Positions 45,410 through 54,835 of a stretch of 64,000 nt of DNA are shown piece by piece. Source of the DNA: a virus. Position 1 is the first letter of the stretch. Each line of letters begins with the position of its first letter. The notes under the pieces were generated by a model. It saw only the letters and a list, made by a program, of their open reading frames with translations. It searched no databases and was not told the origin of the DNA. Where the stretch lies: positions 1 to 64,000 of the IMG/VR virus record IMGVR_UViG_3300044845_000594; one strand, 5' to 3'. Made by a program: the position numbers and the translations under genes.

Positions 45410-48400
45410 ATGACCAAAACATATAGACTAAAGGCTCAACCAACAAAAGACCAAAATCTAAGAATTAACGTAACACAGGATTTTGACTTTTTAGAGATAC
45501 TATCTTTAAAGTTAAGACAAGAAGATGTATATACAAGATTTTGTGCCGACTACGGTGTTGTTGCAGGTAGAGTTGTTGTTAATGGTGGGTACGGTGTTCC
45601 AAACGCAAATGTATCTATTTTTGTTCCATTGGATGCTATTGACGAAAACGACCCAATTATATCCACATTATACCCTTATAAAAGACCTGACCAAAAAAAC
45701 GAAGATGGTTATAGATATAACTTATTACCATATGTTAAAGAGTATGGTGGTCATAGTCCGACTGGTACATTTCCTGATGTGGAGGATGTTTTAACAAGAA
45801 ATGAAGTTTTAGAAGTTTATGAAAAGTATTATAAGTACACTGTAAAAACTAATGAAAGTGGTGACTTTATGATTATTGGTGTACCGTTAGGTATTCAAAC
45901 CGCAATACTAGATTTAGACTTATCAAACATCGGTTGTTTTTCACTTAGACCTTCAGACTTAATAAGATTAGGTCGGGGAACTACAGAACAATTTGATGGG
46001 GACCAATTTAAATCATCGACAGATTTAGACTCACTACCTCAAATAGTAAATCAAAAAAAAGATATAGACGTTGCATCTTTCTGGGGTGAAGAAAACATTT
46101 GTAATGTTGGAATAACAAGAGTTGATTTTGATTTAAGAGATTTAGGGATTGAAATTACACCTCAAGCCGTTTTTATGGGTTCATTGTTTTCAACAAGTGA
46201 AGAAGACTTTTTAAAATCAAATTGTAAACCTAAAAAAGACTCCGGTAATTTATGTGATTTAGTCACAGGGCAAGGAAGAATATTAGCAATTAGACAAACA
46301 ATAAATTATGATGTAAACGGTAGACCGGCATTAGAACAATATTCACTACCCGAAGGAGGTAAAATAATTGATGACAACGGTACTTGGTTAGTAAACGTCC
46401 CAATGAATTTGGACTACGTAACAACAAACGAGTTTGGTGAACAAGTACTATCAACAGACCCAAATGTCGGTATACCAACAAAAGGAAAATATAGATTTAG
46501 AATCCAATATCAGAATGAAGATGGAATGGAATCAAGTGTATTAAGAGCAGATTATTTGGTTCCAAATGTTAAAGAATGGGGATGGACCACATCTAACATC
46601 AATGCGCCTACAGACGTAACCGCACAATTAAAATCATACGCATTTAGTTTAGATTGGGATGATTATGGGGATGTGAATACGACAATAGGTCAACAAATGA
46701 TTCAAGAGGCTGTAAACTGTAATGATAAGTTTTATCAATTTAATTTCAATAAAGTTTATACAGTTGCAAATTTTATAGATAGATGGAAGTGGGGATTCAA
46801 TAGAAGTAGACATTTAGGTATAAAAGAAATTACAGATAGACGATGTACTACCACCACAAACAGATTTCCGGTTAATGATGGTGTAAGAAATTTTGACTTT
46901 TTGTTCTTTTTACTAAGTCTACTTTTAATACTACTTACACCTACGTTCATAACTTTAATAATCATTTTACACTTTGTTGCATTTATATACCCAATATTAA
47001 GAATATTGATAAATCTTTTAATATGGGTAATAAATGTTGTTATATATGGTATTTGTTTAGCGATAAGTGCAATCACATTTGGAGCAAGACCTAAAGGTGG
47101 TTGTAAAACCCAATCAATTAAACCATTAGGAAAAGAAAATATATTTAAAAGAATTTCTTTACCCATGTTGTCTTATCCTGATTGTGAGGCCTGCCCATGT
47201 ACTGATGAAACACTTCCTGAAGATAGTAGTCAAAGTTCATTCGCTCAAAGTGCAAATGTTGCAATTTCATCAGAAAATAATAGTCCTTTAGCGAATACAA
47301 ATTCCACAACTTCTTATAGTGTTTACAACTCATCGCAAGCATCTTCGGCAAATGACCCTGACGCTTTTAACAATGGAGTTGTCCAAGCGATGGCGGGTTA
47401 CCAATTCCAAAATCTTGGAAATGATAATGATAAGTTAGTTAAAACTCCAATTGCCGAATATCCGGCACAAGGGGGAATAAAAGTATTAGCGAATGACGTT
47501 ACACTATCACAATCTTTGAATTTAGCAAATATTAGACAAAGATATTTTGAAGGTGATAATTTAATTCAAACAACTGTTAGAAACAACATTCCAAATACAA
47601 CAACATTAGATGCGTCACAACCGTTTACCGATAGTGTTATGATGTTATTTGTTGATAGTGGAACTTTCAACGGTTTACAACCTGGACAACTTTTAACATT
47701 CCAAGACATCAACTTAATAAATGACCCCAACTTAACGGGTATAACTAATTCCAATCAGTTTAATACTAATAGTATTACGGGAACTACACCATATAACGCA
47801 ACAAGTTTAGTGACAGTTCCTGTTAATTACATTAATCAAGCAGGTTTACAACAAACTGTAAACTTGAAATTAAATATATCTGAAGATGGAAAAGATTACA
47901 AATATCCTGCGGGGGTTGAATATTTTCAAGTTATCACAGGAGGTACTGTATCACAGTTTTCAGGATTAACAAACACAACGGGAGGATTACTTAACAAATA
48001 TTTGTTTAAAAAGACACAAAGATTCTGTTATGGTACACCAGTACAACAATGTGACTACGTATTCCCAATCAAATTTATTGATAATTTTGCAAACTATGAA
48101 ATTATATTTTTAACAAGAGGTACGGACCCATACACCGACAAACAAAATATAAGATATGACCTATCGAAATTATTTGGATTTAACTTAGGTTCGGGTCCTG
48201 TTATTGAAGGTAGTTATTATCTTAATGTACCAATACAACAAAACTCAGGAAGTGGAGCTTGGTTTAATGATTATAAAACGCCTGAATCACATTTAGTTTC
48301 AAATAATACAAATGCGTCATTATATCACCCACCTTTTGGTTTTACTCCTGATAGTACATTGTTTAGTGCATTTACAAACAACTCACCTTACTTTTATAAC

Positions 48401-50263
48401 TCAACAGATAAGTCACAACAAACATTTAAAGCTTATTCATCAGACGCTGTGACTTTATCATATTTTACTTCCACACCTGGTGTATATTCAAATATACAAC
48501 CAAGTGTTGGTAATAATAAATTGGCGTTCCAATGGACAAATGGTGTGTTAAGTGCTCAAGGTAATATTGAAGGTGGAACTTTAATTGCTTCAAACGCAAC
48601 TCCGGGAACAAGTATAAACATTGCAACAACAACCACAAGAGTTTATTCACCAGCATACCACACTTCGGTAGTATCGAACATTTCCATTTCAAACTCTTCT
48701 AACATTGTATTTAGGTCTGATAGACTACCTACATCAAGTGCGACAGAATTAAGTGGTAATAACTCGTTTAGTTTATTTTTAAACGACAACTTTGCGGTCT
48801 ACACAGTAGACGAAGATGGTGGTACTTCATTGGCACCATCAACAAATGGTCCTAATGACACTACAAATAATGCTCAAGATATAACAGGAGACACTCCGAG
48901 TCAAATATCAAGTACAGTTTTGGCATCACTTTCCTGTGAAAACATGACAGTATTAAAATGTTACCAAGGCGGTGGGACATCTTTTTCAGTTCAAAATCCA
49001 TGTAGTGAAAATCCGAATGGAAAAAGAATGTCAGGGGGATGTTACAAATTTGTTGATAGTCCATTACTTGTTTCAATACCAAAAGATGTTACATATTTCT
49101 TTGAATGGAAAACAAGATTTAGAATGGTGTTTGCTGCATGTAGAGGAATATTTTCACATGTGTTTCAAAACAATTGGGTCAATGGTTCTTTATATATGTT
49201 CTCATTGAAAAAACAAACAATTTTTAACATTGCGGGACAACCAAAAAAATATAAGTTTTGTGGTAGTCCTGATAGTACATTAAGACCATATCAAGGACCT
49301 ATATTTTATACAAGAGGAACCACAAATTCATTGTTTTATAGAGGTGCTATTTATGACGGAAGTAAATTTATTGGACAAAAACCAAGAAAATTAAATATCA
49401 CAAGTTCAACATTTGAAGACGCGAACTTCAAAGGGATGAATGTTAGAAATTTGTTTTTCCCGACCACCATTATGGACTTAGGACCAAGAGATGAGTTTAC
49501 AAAAGAAATATGTACTAACCCTAATTTTGAAGGGTACTTGATTGAAACAATCAAAAGTACTTCATACAATGATACTTCTGAAATTTTACAGTTGTTTATT
49601 ATTTCAAGACTTATTAACTCTAATTTTTGGGGTCAAGTTTTAGGTTTGGGTGATTCATCAATAAACAGAATGTTTTCAAGAAGTGAAGACAGAATAGATG
49701 GTGATGTAGCTCAAATGTTTTCAATAAACTCTGAGTATGGAATTGAAGAGTTTGATGAAGATAATTACACTGATAATGAGTTGTATATTGGTACGGGAGA
49801 CGCTTTAATGGGAATCTTCTTTAGTTCAAATACAATTAATAGATTAACACTAAGTCCGGGTATTCAAACATTCGCACCAAACCTTACAAATTATTTTGGT
49901 TACCCTAACACACAAGTAGTCCCAACATATCAGTGGTCATCTTCAACAACTTCAACTATTTTTGGTTCTGACACAAATGATTGGGTTACTGATGTTTTGG
50001 CTAATGGTAGTTTTTATTATCAAAAATACCAAAACTTTAGTTTTAACCCTCCAACTACACCATACTTTAACCCATCAACAACAGGAGGAAGAGGTTACAT
50101 ATTTAATCAAACACCACAAGGTTTATCAAATCCAAATTGGCCGGCAGGTACTCAACAATCATTTATTGTGGGAGGACCTAATCATTTTTATTTTGGATTA
50201 AACAAAGGTAAAAGTGCAATCAACAGATACATCAAAGCATATATATTGAACCAAGATGAGTAA
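45410..50263 (+). CDS. Giant baseplate-associated protein with regulatory-like domain and membrane segment
   Basis: A 1617-residue protein in the place of T4 wedge gene 7 (after gp25 and gp6). Residues about 45-165 resemble a carboxypeptidase regulatory-like (CarboxypepD_reg) fold: VVAGRVVVNGGYGVPNANVSIFV, then after a long loop YTVKTNESGDFMIIGVPLG. Residues about 495-560 are a long hydrophobic stretch with three likely membrane helices (FLFFLLSLLLILL, TLIIILHFVAFIYPI, INLLIWVINVVIYG), followed by a Cys cluster (PDCEACPC). The rest is beta-rich, with a final region (about 1180-1500) that has HVFQNNWVNGSLYMF and many aromatic residues. Membrane helices are not expected in T4 wedge proteins. 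It overlaps the next gene by eight bases. A structural role is inferred from position. Confidence 0.55.
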   Translation: MTKTYRLKAQPTKDQNLRINVTQDFDFLEILSLKLRQEDVYTRFCADYGVVAGRVVVNGGYGVPNANVSIFVPLDAIDENDPIISTLYPYKRPDQKNEDGYRYNLLPYVKEYGGHSPTGTFPDVEDVLTRNEVLEVYEKYYKYTVKTNESGDFMIIGVPLGIQTAILDLDLSNIGCFSLRPSDLIRLGRGTTEQFDGDQFKSSTDLDSLPQIVNQKKDIDVASFWGEENICNVGITRVDFDLRDLGIEITPQAVFMGSLFSTSEEDFLKSNCKPKKDSGNLCDLVTGQGRILAIRQTINYDVNGRPALEQYSLPEGGKIIDDNGTWLVNVPMNLDYVTTNEFGEQVLSTDPNVGIPTKGKYRFRIQYQNEDGMESSVLRADYLVPNVKEWGWTTSNINAPTDVTAQLKSYAFSLDWDDYGDVNTTIGQQMIQEAVNCNDKFYQFNFNKVYTVANFIDRWKWGFNRSRHLGIKEITDRRCTTTTNRFPVNDGVRNFDFLFFLLSLLLILLTPTFITLIIILHFVAFIYPILRILINLLIWVINVVIYGICLAISAITFGARPKGGCKTQSIKPLGKENIFKRISLPMLSYPDCEACPCTDETLPEDSSQSSFAQSANVAISSENNSPLANTNSTTSYSVYNSSQASSANDPDAFNNGVVQAMAGYQFQNLGNDNDKLVKTPIAEYPAQGGIKVLANDVTLSQSLNLANIRQRYFEGDNLIQTTVRNNIPNTTTLDASQPFTDSVMMLFVDSGTFNGLQPGQLLTFQDINLINDPNLTGITNSNQFNTNSITGTTPYNATSLVTVPVNYINQAGLQQTVNLKLNISEDGKDYKYPAGVEYFQVITGGTVSQFSGLTNTTGGLLNKYLFKKTQRFCYGTPVQQCDYVFPIKFIDNFANYEIIFLTRGTDPYTDKQNIRYDLSKLFGFNLGSGPVIEGSYYLNVPIQQNSGSGAWFNDYKTPESHLVSNNTNASLYHPPFGFTPDSTLFSAFTNNSPYFYNSTDKSQQTFKAYSSDAVTLSYFTSTPGVYSNIQPSVGNNKLAFQWTNGVLSAQGNIEGGTLIASNATPGTSINIATTTTRVYSPAYHTSVVSNISISNSSNIVFRSDRLPTSSATELSGNNSFSLFLNDNFAVYTVDEDGGTSLAPSTNGPNDTTNNAQDITGDTPSQISSTVLASLSCENMTVLKCYQGGGTSFSVQNPCSENPNGKRMSGGCYKFVDSPLLVSIPKDVTYFFEWKTRFRMVFAACRGIFSHVFQNNWVNGSLYMFSLKKQTIFNIAGQPKKYKFCGSPDSTLRPYQGPIFYTRGTTNSLFYRGAIYDGSKFIGQKPRKLNITSSTFEDANFKGMNVRNLFFPTTIMDLGPRDEFTKEICTNPNFEGYLIETIKSTSYNDTSEILQLFIISRLINSNFWGQVLGLGDSSINRMFSRSEDRIDGDVAQMFSINSEYGIEEFDEDNYTDNELYIGTGDALMGIFFSSNTINRLTLSPGIQTFAPNLTNYFGYPNTQVVPTYQWSSSTTSTIFGSDTNDWVTDVLANGSFYYQKYQNFSFNPPTTPYFNPSTTGGRGYIFNQTPQGLSNPNWPAGTQQSFIVGGPNHFYFGLNKGKSAINRYIKAYILNQDE

Positions 50264-51971
50264 CGAAAATGAAATAAGAATTGTTATTGGGTCCAAAAGG
50301 TATGCTGGGAATACAGATAAAGATGTTTGGCTCCAACCACCATTAATTGGTGATAGAAGAGAGTTAATTGAAGGGGATAGAAGTATCTTAGTAAATCAAC
50401 AAACGCTCTTTGAAACAGAAAGACAGGAGAGTGATAAATTTAGACTTGCTGGTAAGATTACAAATGTATTTGATAATACATTAACCGGTAAAACATCTTA
50501 CACACCGTTTAAAAATAATTTATATTACACAAACGCAATAAGTAATGCGTCCAACAACTCAAACTTTTGGGAAGGAAACCCTCAGTTTGACGAGTTCTCA
50601 ATTCAAAGATTTAGCGGTATTACAGGACATGTACCATTTGTCCCTAAAAGTGCTTCAACGTATAATTGGTCTTTTTATGTTAGTTATGCGTTTTCAAGTA
50701 CAACCGCACAAACAATGTCATATACTGATGAAAAGTTTGGAGTAACCAATGGGGGGTTTGTTGCTGGTGACGGAATACCTTATGTTTTAACGACAGGTAA
50801 ATTTAATGGAAAATCTTTAGTTTATTTTTATTGTGGTACAAATCACAATTTACAAATTGGACAATATGTTGAATTATCGACACCAATTAATAATAAAACT
50901 ATATTTCAAGTTTATTCTTTGGGTGATGGAACAATCGATTCAGAAAATAAAGTTTTTACAATTTATGATTTAAAATATCCAACATTAGATATACAAACGG
51001 GTGTTTTTGGAAATCTTAAAAGAATAACTGAACCTGCTAATTCTGCAGAAACAAAATCCATATACTATGTTAGATTACACAAGATTATCAAAAACAGTGA
51101 ACAATGTAATATTAGTAAAGCAGGATTTGAAAATAACCCATTTGCAATAGATAAAAAATTAGAGTATTCGGCACTAACACCAAATCAAGTACAAAGAGTT
51201 TCTGTAAAAAATAACGCTCAGACATTTTCTTTCACGTTTGATAAAGACGTAAGAATAGGGGGTTACATAGACAACAACGGAAAACCATTAACTGAGTTGT
51301 TTTTAACAATTATAAACAGAGGATATATGGGGTGGTTTAATAAACCATTTGTTAATCAAAATGGCCTACAAACCGGAATTGACGTAGGTTGGAATTTTAA
51401 TTTTTTAGAAAATTCAGTGGACACATGGTGGAACCATAACAATAGTTTAAATAAAGATAATATACCAACAAATTCATATTCGTTAAATGGACAAACATTT
51501 TATTATAATGAAATATTAAATCAAGGTGATGTAATTTTAGGAGATTTTTGTGAATATAACTACATGGAACAAAGAGAGTATGTTTTATCTAAAGCCATTC
51601 ACAAATATTCATTTAACGATTTGTTGTTTCAAACAACGGGAAATCAAAACTATCCTGATGGTTATTTGTACAACCCACACCATTCAATACCCATTAGAGC
51701 TTTTAGTGATTATATTGAAAATGGAACAAAAGACACTGTAGACAATATACCTGGGTATTCTTGGTTTAGTGAATATAATAACAAATGGTATTGGAGAGAT
51801 TTATATACTTATGGATATATAGATAGTGATGGGATTGGGGTAAATAACCCATTCATCAACGGAGCTCATTATCCGTTTTTAAATTGTATATTTTTACAAT
51901 ATCCTATTCGAAGAAATAACAATGTATTCTCAAACGAATATCAACAAATAACTAACGACGATTGTGAATAA
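50256..51971 (+). CDS. Baseplate/tail structural protein, unknown
   Basis: A 571-residue protein, in the place of T4 wedge gene 8. The N-terminus (EIRIVIGSKRYAGNTDKDVWLQPPL) is compact; the rest is rich in aromatic and Asn residues, as expected of a virion beta protein (FNFLENSVDTWWNH, CEYNYMEQREYVLSKAIHKYSFNDLLF). No signal peptide, membrane segment or enzyme motif. It overlaps the upstream giant gene and the downstream 280-residue gene by eight bases each, so these are translated together and probably in similar copy number. Not recognised by family. Confidence 0.5.
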   Translation: MSNENEIRIVIGSKRYAGNTDKDVWLQPPLIGDRRELIEGDRSILVNQQTLFETERQESDKFRLAGKITNVFDNTLTGKTSYTPFKNNLYYTNAISNASNNSNFWEGNPQFDEFSIQRFSGITGHVPFVPKSASTYNWSFYVSYAFSSTTAQTMSYTDEKFGVTNGGFVAGDGIPYVLTTGKFNGKSLVYFYCGTNHNLQIGQYVELSTPINNKTIFQVYSLGDGTIDSENKVFTIYDLKYPTLDIQTGVFGNLKRITEPANSAETKSIYYVRLHKIIKNSEQCNISKAGFENNPFAIDKKLEYSALTPNQVQRVSVKNNAQTFSFTFDKDVRIGGYIDNNGKPLTELFLTIINRGYMGWFNKPFVNQNGLQTGIDVGWNFNFLENSVDTWWNHNNSLNKDNIPTNSYSLNGQTFYYNEILNQGDVILGDFCEYNYMEQREYVLSKAIHKYSFNDLLFQTTGNQNYPDGYLYNPHHSIPIRAFSDYIENGTKDTVDNIPGYSWFSEYNNKWYWRDLYTYGYIDSDGIGVNNPFINGAHYPFLNCIFLQYPIRRNNNVFSNEYQQITNDDCE

Positions 51972-52806
51972 TAATTATTATAGGTTTAGTGTAACTTCAG
52001 AAGATACGGCTTTTAACATACCGGTTGAAATAACTTTTGACATGGGTGGTAGAAACGATGGAATCGTTCAATTTGAAACTGATATTTTACAAGATTTAAT
52101 AAATGGTATTGATGATTTTGAAACTACAAGATTCGCAAATAAAGAATACTCGCAAACACCAAATGTTACAGACATAAATTATGAATTTTATTTTTTAGAT
52201 TCTACCGTTTCTGTTACTGCCGCAACATCTAATGATTGGGCAGTTGACTATGATAATGCAACATTTACTGACCCTGAATTATATTATTTTGCAAATTCAT
52301 TCAAAGGTAGTTTTTTCAAATTGGATTTTTATGACACAAAAACAAATGAAAACCAAAAGGCATATTTTAGTGTAATATTACCAACACAACAAGGACAAAC
52401 AAGAGTTGGTTTTTTAGGTCCATTAAACAATCAAACACAAGTGAATGTTAAAAAACCAAAATTTAAACTTGATTATACAGGTTCCGACAAAGAAGGATTT
52501 TTTATATATTGGTTAAAAGAAACTGATTTTATAAATATTACAGAGTTTTATATGACCGCTAAGTTTTTTAATGCGAAGACAGGTCAATTTGTAAGGTTTA
52601 TGAATGAACCACAATCTACTTTTTCTGCAAATAACAAATTTAATTTTAATAAATCACAATATTTTTATTATAAAGTTGAGTTAGATTTTGCAAACTTTGA
52701 ATATCAAGTTTACAAAGAAATCCCACAACAAAACCAAGCACCTGTTCTTCAAAGAGTTGGTGATTCGGTTAATGTTATAAAATGGTATGAATACGGAAAC
52801 CCATAA
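51964..52806 (+). CDS. Tail structural protein, unknown, GTG start
   Basis: A 280-residue beta-rich protein. The start is GTG at 51964, eight bases before the end of the upstream gene; the next Met is at residue 27, in an ordered strand, so GTG is preferred. Patterns such as FYDTKTNENQKAYFSVILPTQ and YYKVELDFANFEYQVYKEI look like immunoglobulin- or jelly-roll-type strands. The stop shares one base with the next gene's ATG (TAATG), so there is coupling. Probably a baseplate or fibre-base protein; function unknown. Confidence 0.5.
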   Translation: MNNNYYRFSVTSEDTAFNIPVEITFDMGGRNDGIVQFETDILQDLINGIDDFETTRFANKEYSQTPNVTDINYEFYFLDSTVSVTAATSNDWAVDYDNATFTDPELYYFANSFKGSFFKLDFYDTKTNENQKAYFSVILPTQQGQTRVGFLGPLNNQTQVNVKKPKFKLDYTGSDKEGFFIYWLKETDFINITEFYMTAKFFNAKTGQFVRFMNEPQSTFSANNKFNFNKSQYFYYKVELDFANFEYQVYKEIPQQNQAPVLQRVGDSVNVIKWYEYGNP

Positions 52807-53894
52807 TGGAAGCTGAAAAATATTCTTTAATAGTATCCCCTGAAAATATTTCTACAGATATTTTTGGTGAAACTTATAGTGGTGACAGTGGGTCACAAAC
52901 CTTTGGTGTGTATTCAGGTATGTCTTACATATTGAGTGGAGGAACGGGAGGTACATCACTTTTAACAGGTTTAACAATACCAATTATGTTCACTCAAACT
53001 ATGAACGATATTGGTTTTTATAGTGAGTTTGATGGTCTTATGTTACAAAAAGATGTGTTGTCTAATTTTTTATTTTCTGCTGATACATTAACACCTTACG
53101 ATGTTAATTTTTATAATACATCGGGTGACATAGAAATATCATTTTTAAAACTATCAAGTTTCTTTGTTGATTGGGGTGATGGGAGCCCAACTCAACAGGT
53201 TGGAACCCAACCATTGACACATACATACCCCACCACACCAAGTGCGTATACCATAACTTTTTCTGGTCAAAATAGTTGGGGGTTGAATATAATTGAAAAA
53301 CCGATTGTACTTCCTTTAACGGGGGCAACAATAACAAATTTACAAGGTAATTTTACTTTCACACCACAAGGTGGTTATTGGTCAGGTATACCTGTAAGTT
53401 ACGATTTTATAGCAACAGGTGATTCACAAAATAATGTATCATCACAAATATCAAGTTCATACACGACAATTCCTTTTCCTGTTTCAGGTTATACCAAATC
53501 TAAACTTACGGATGTAAAAAGATGGGGACCTAACCCGTATACAGTTGGTTATACTTTTATAAAAAATGGAGTACCATACGGACAAATAAATTCTATAACG
53601 TCAGGGTATACTTCATACACAATAAATGACATCACTTATTACGACTTTCCAAACGGACAAACTCTGTACTTATTACAAAGTTCAGGATTTACCCAAAATG
53701 ATTTATTGTTTTCAGCGATTACAAAAAATGAATATTTGTTAGATTTTGTTATGGACCCTGAAGTTCAAAGCGATGTTTATATCGAAAGAGGTAAATATAG
53801 CGCGTTTGAACCATTACAAAGATTAGGTGAAGTTGATAATATTGGTGATATGGTAAGATATGGTTACGGATATTATAAAATTAATACAACATAA
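52806..53894 (+). CDS. Tail/fibre protein with PKD-like domain
   Basis: A 362-residue protein. Around residues 112-165, FVDWGDGSPTQQVGTQPLTHTYPTTPSAYTITF is a PKD-like Ig fold (WGDGS and the HTY-type strand), common in surface proteins that bind carbohydrate or proteins. The N-terminal part has Gly/Ser-rich turns; the C-terminal part (after about 275) has NEYLLDFVMDPEVQSDVYIERGKYSAFEPLQRLGEVDNIGDMVRYGYG, which looks like a conserved docking domain. It is coupled to the upstream gene. It is probably a fibre or baseplate attachment protein. Confidence 0.55.
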   Translation: MEAEKYSLIVSPENISTDIFGETYSGDSGSQTFGVYSGMSYILSGGTGGTSLLTGLTIPIMFTQTMNDIGFYSEFDGLMLQKDVLSNFLFSADTLTPYDVNFYNTSGDIEISFLKLSSFFVDWGDGSPTQQVGTQPLTHTYPTTPSAYTITFSGQNSWGLNIIEKPIVLPLTGATITNLQGNFTFTPQGGYWSGIPVSYDFIATGDSQNNVSSQISSSYTTIPFPVSGYTKSKLTDVKRWGPNPYTVGYTFIKNGVPYGQINSITSGYTSYTINDITYYDFPNGQTLYLLQSSGFTQNDLLFSAITKNEYLLDFVMDPEVQSDVYIERGKYSAFEPLQRLGEVDNIGDMVRYGYGYYKINTT

Positions 53895-53908
53895 AAAAAG
53901 ACATAAAC

Positions 53909-53916
53909 TATTTATA
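53909..53916 (+). promoter_or_regulatory. Late-promoter-like TATTTATA element
   Basis: An exact TATTTATA, 10 bases before the start codon at 53927. Confidence 0.5.
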
Positions 53917-53926
53917 AAATAAAAAA

Positions 53927-54835
53927 ATGGCACTTGGCACATATGGAATAACAAGACCCGCTGATGTATCACCTGATGATGTTGAAATCATCTTACACTA
54001 TACACCTTCAAGGGATGTTACAAATAATTTCACATTAAAAAAATTAAATGCCGCAAATATATTAACACCATATTTTCATAATTCAGATACTGGTGGTAAT
54101 AATAACGTGGAAATTTTAGGTGGTTTATATAATTTAAGATTGCCCGCAACCGAGTTTAGTAAGTTGGGGATTTATACTTTAATGATTAGACCTGCTGAAA
54201 TTAGAACAACAATAAATGACTGTGGAGTTTTATCGGCACTACCAAACGTAAAAGGTATTATTATTGATATTAATAATGTTCCTTCACAGTATAGAAATAA
54301 ATTTGTTAATCAAGGACTTGTTGGTTTTAGAGTTGAATACTTAAATAATAACGGAACAAAAATACCAAACTTTTATAGACTTGTTACGTCATCATTTTAT
54401 TGTGAACCTGTAATTACAGAACAGGTTAACACAACACAAAAGTCTATTAGATATAGATATGTAGACAACCCAACAGATTTAATTTTCTGTACACTTTCAC
54501 CTTCTTCATCTCCATCTAATAAACCAAGTGCAATTCCTTTTATAGGTCAACCAAACCAAAATATTATAATAACAAATACTTTCTTTAATCCTATTACTAT
54601 TGATGTTCAAATGGCGGAATACGACATTGACACTTTAGCAATTGCTCTTTATGGTAATCAAACCAAAAGTATTGAGGATGGTATTTACACTCTTTACGAT
54701 ACGGCAGGAAACATTTACAAACAATACAACCTATTTGAAATTAGAAACAACTTTAGTGAACTTCTATTTGAAGTTAGACAAGATAGAAATAATAACATTG
54801 ATTACAGTAAAAACTTTACCAATATTATTGAATAA
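53927..54835 (+). CDS. Tail structural protein, unknown
   Basis: A 302-residue protein, beta-rich, without recognised motif. The N-terminal part (GLYNLRLPATEFSKLGIYTLMIRP) and middle strand (GFRVEYLNNNGTKIPNFYRLVTSSFYCEP) look like virion Ig/jelly-roll domains; a Ser/Pro hinge (LSPSSSPSNKPSAIPF) separates a C-terminal domain ending DYSKNFTNIIE. It has its own late-type element and its stop is coupled (TAATG) to the gpI-like gene. Probably a baseplate component. Confidence 0.5.
   Translation: MALGTYGITRPADVSPDDVEIILHYTPSRDVTNNFTLKKLNAANILTPYFHNSDTGGNNNVEILGGLYNLRLPATEFSKLGIYTLMIRPAEIRTTINDCGVLSALPNVKGIIIDINNVPSQYRNKFVNQGLVGFRVEYLNNNGTKIPNFYRLVTSSFYCEPVITEQVNTTQKSIRYRYVDNPTDLIFCTLSPSSSPSNKPSAIPFIGQPNQNIIITNTFFNPITIDVQMAEYDIDTLAIALYGNQTKSIEDGIYTLYDTAGNIYKQYNLFEIRNNFSELLFEVRQDRNNNIDYSKNFTNIIE

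Noticed and set aside
45335-45410. Terminator after gp6 (AGGTT/AACCT)
   Set aside because: The stem is short, the loop long and no T run follows.
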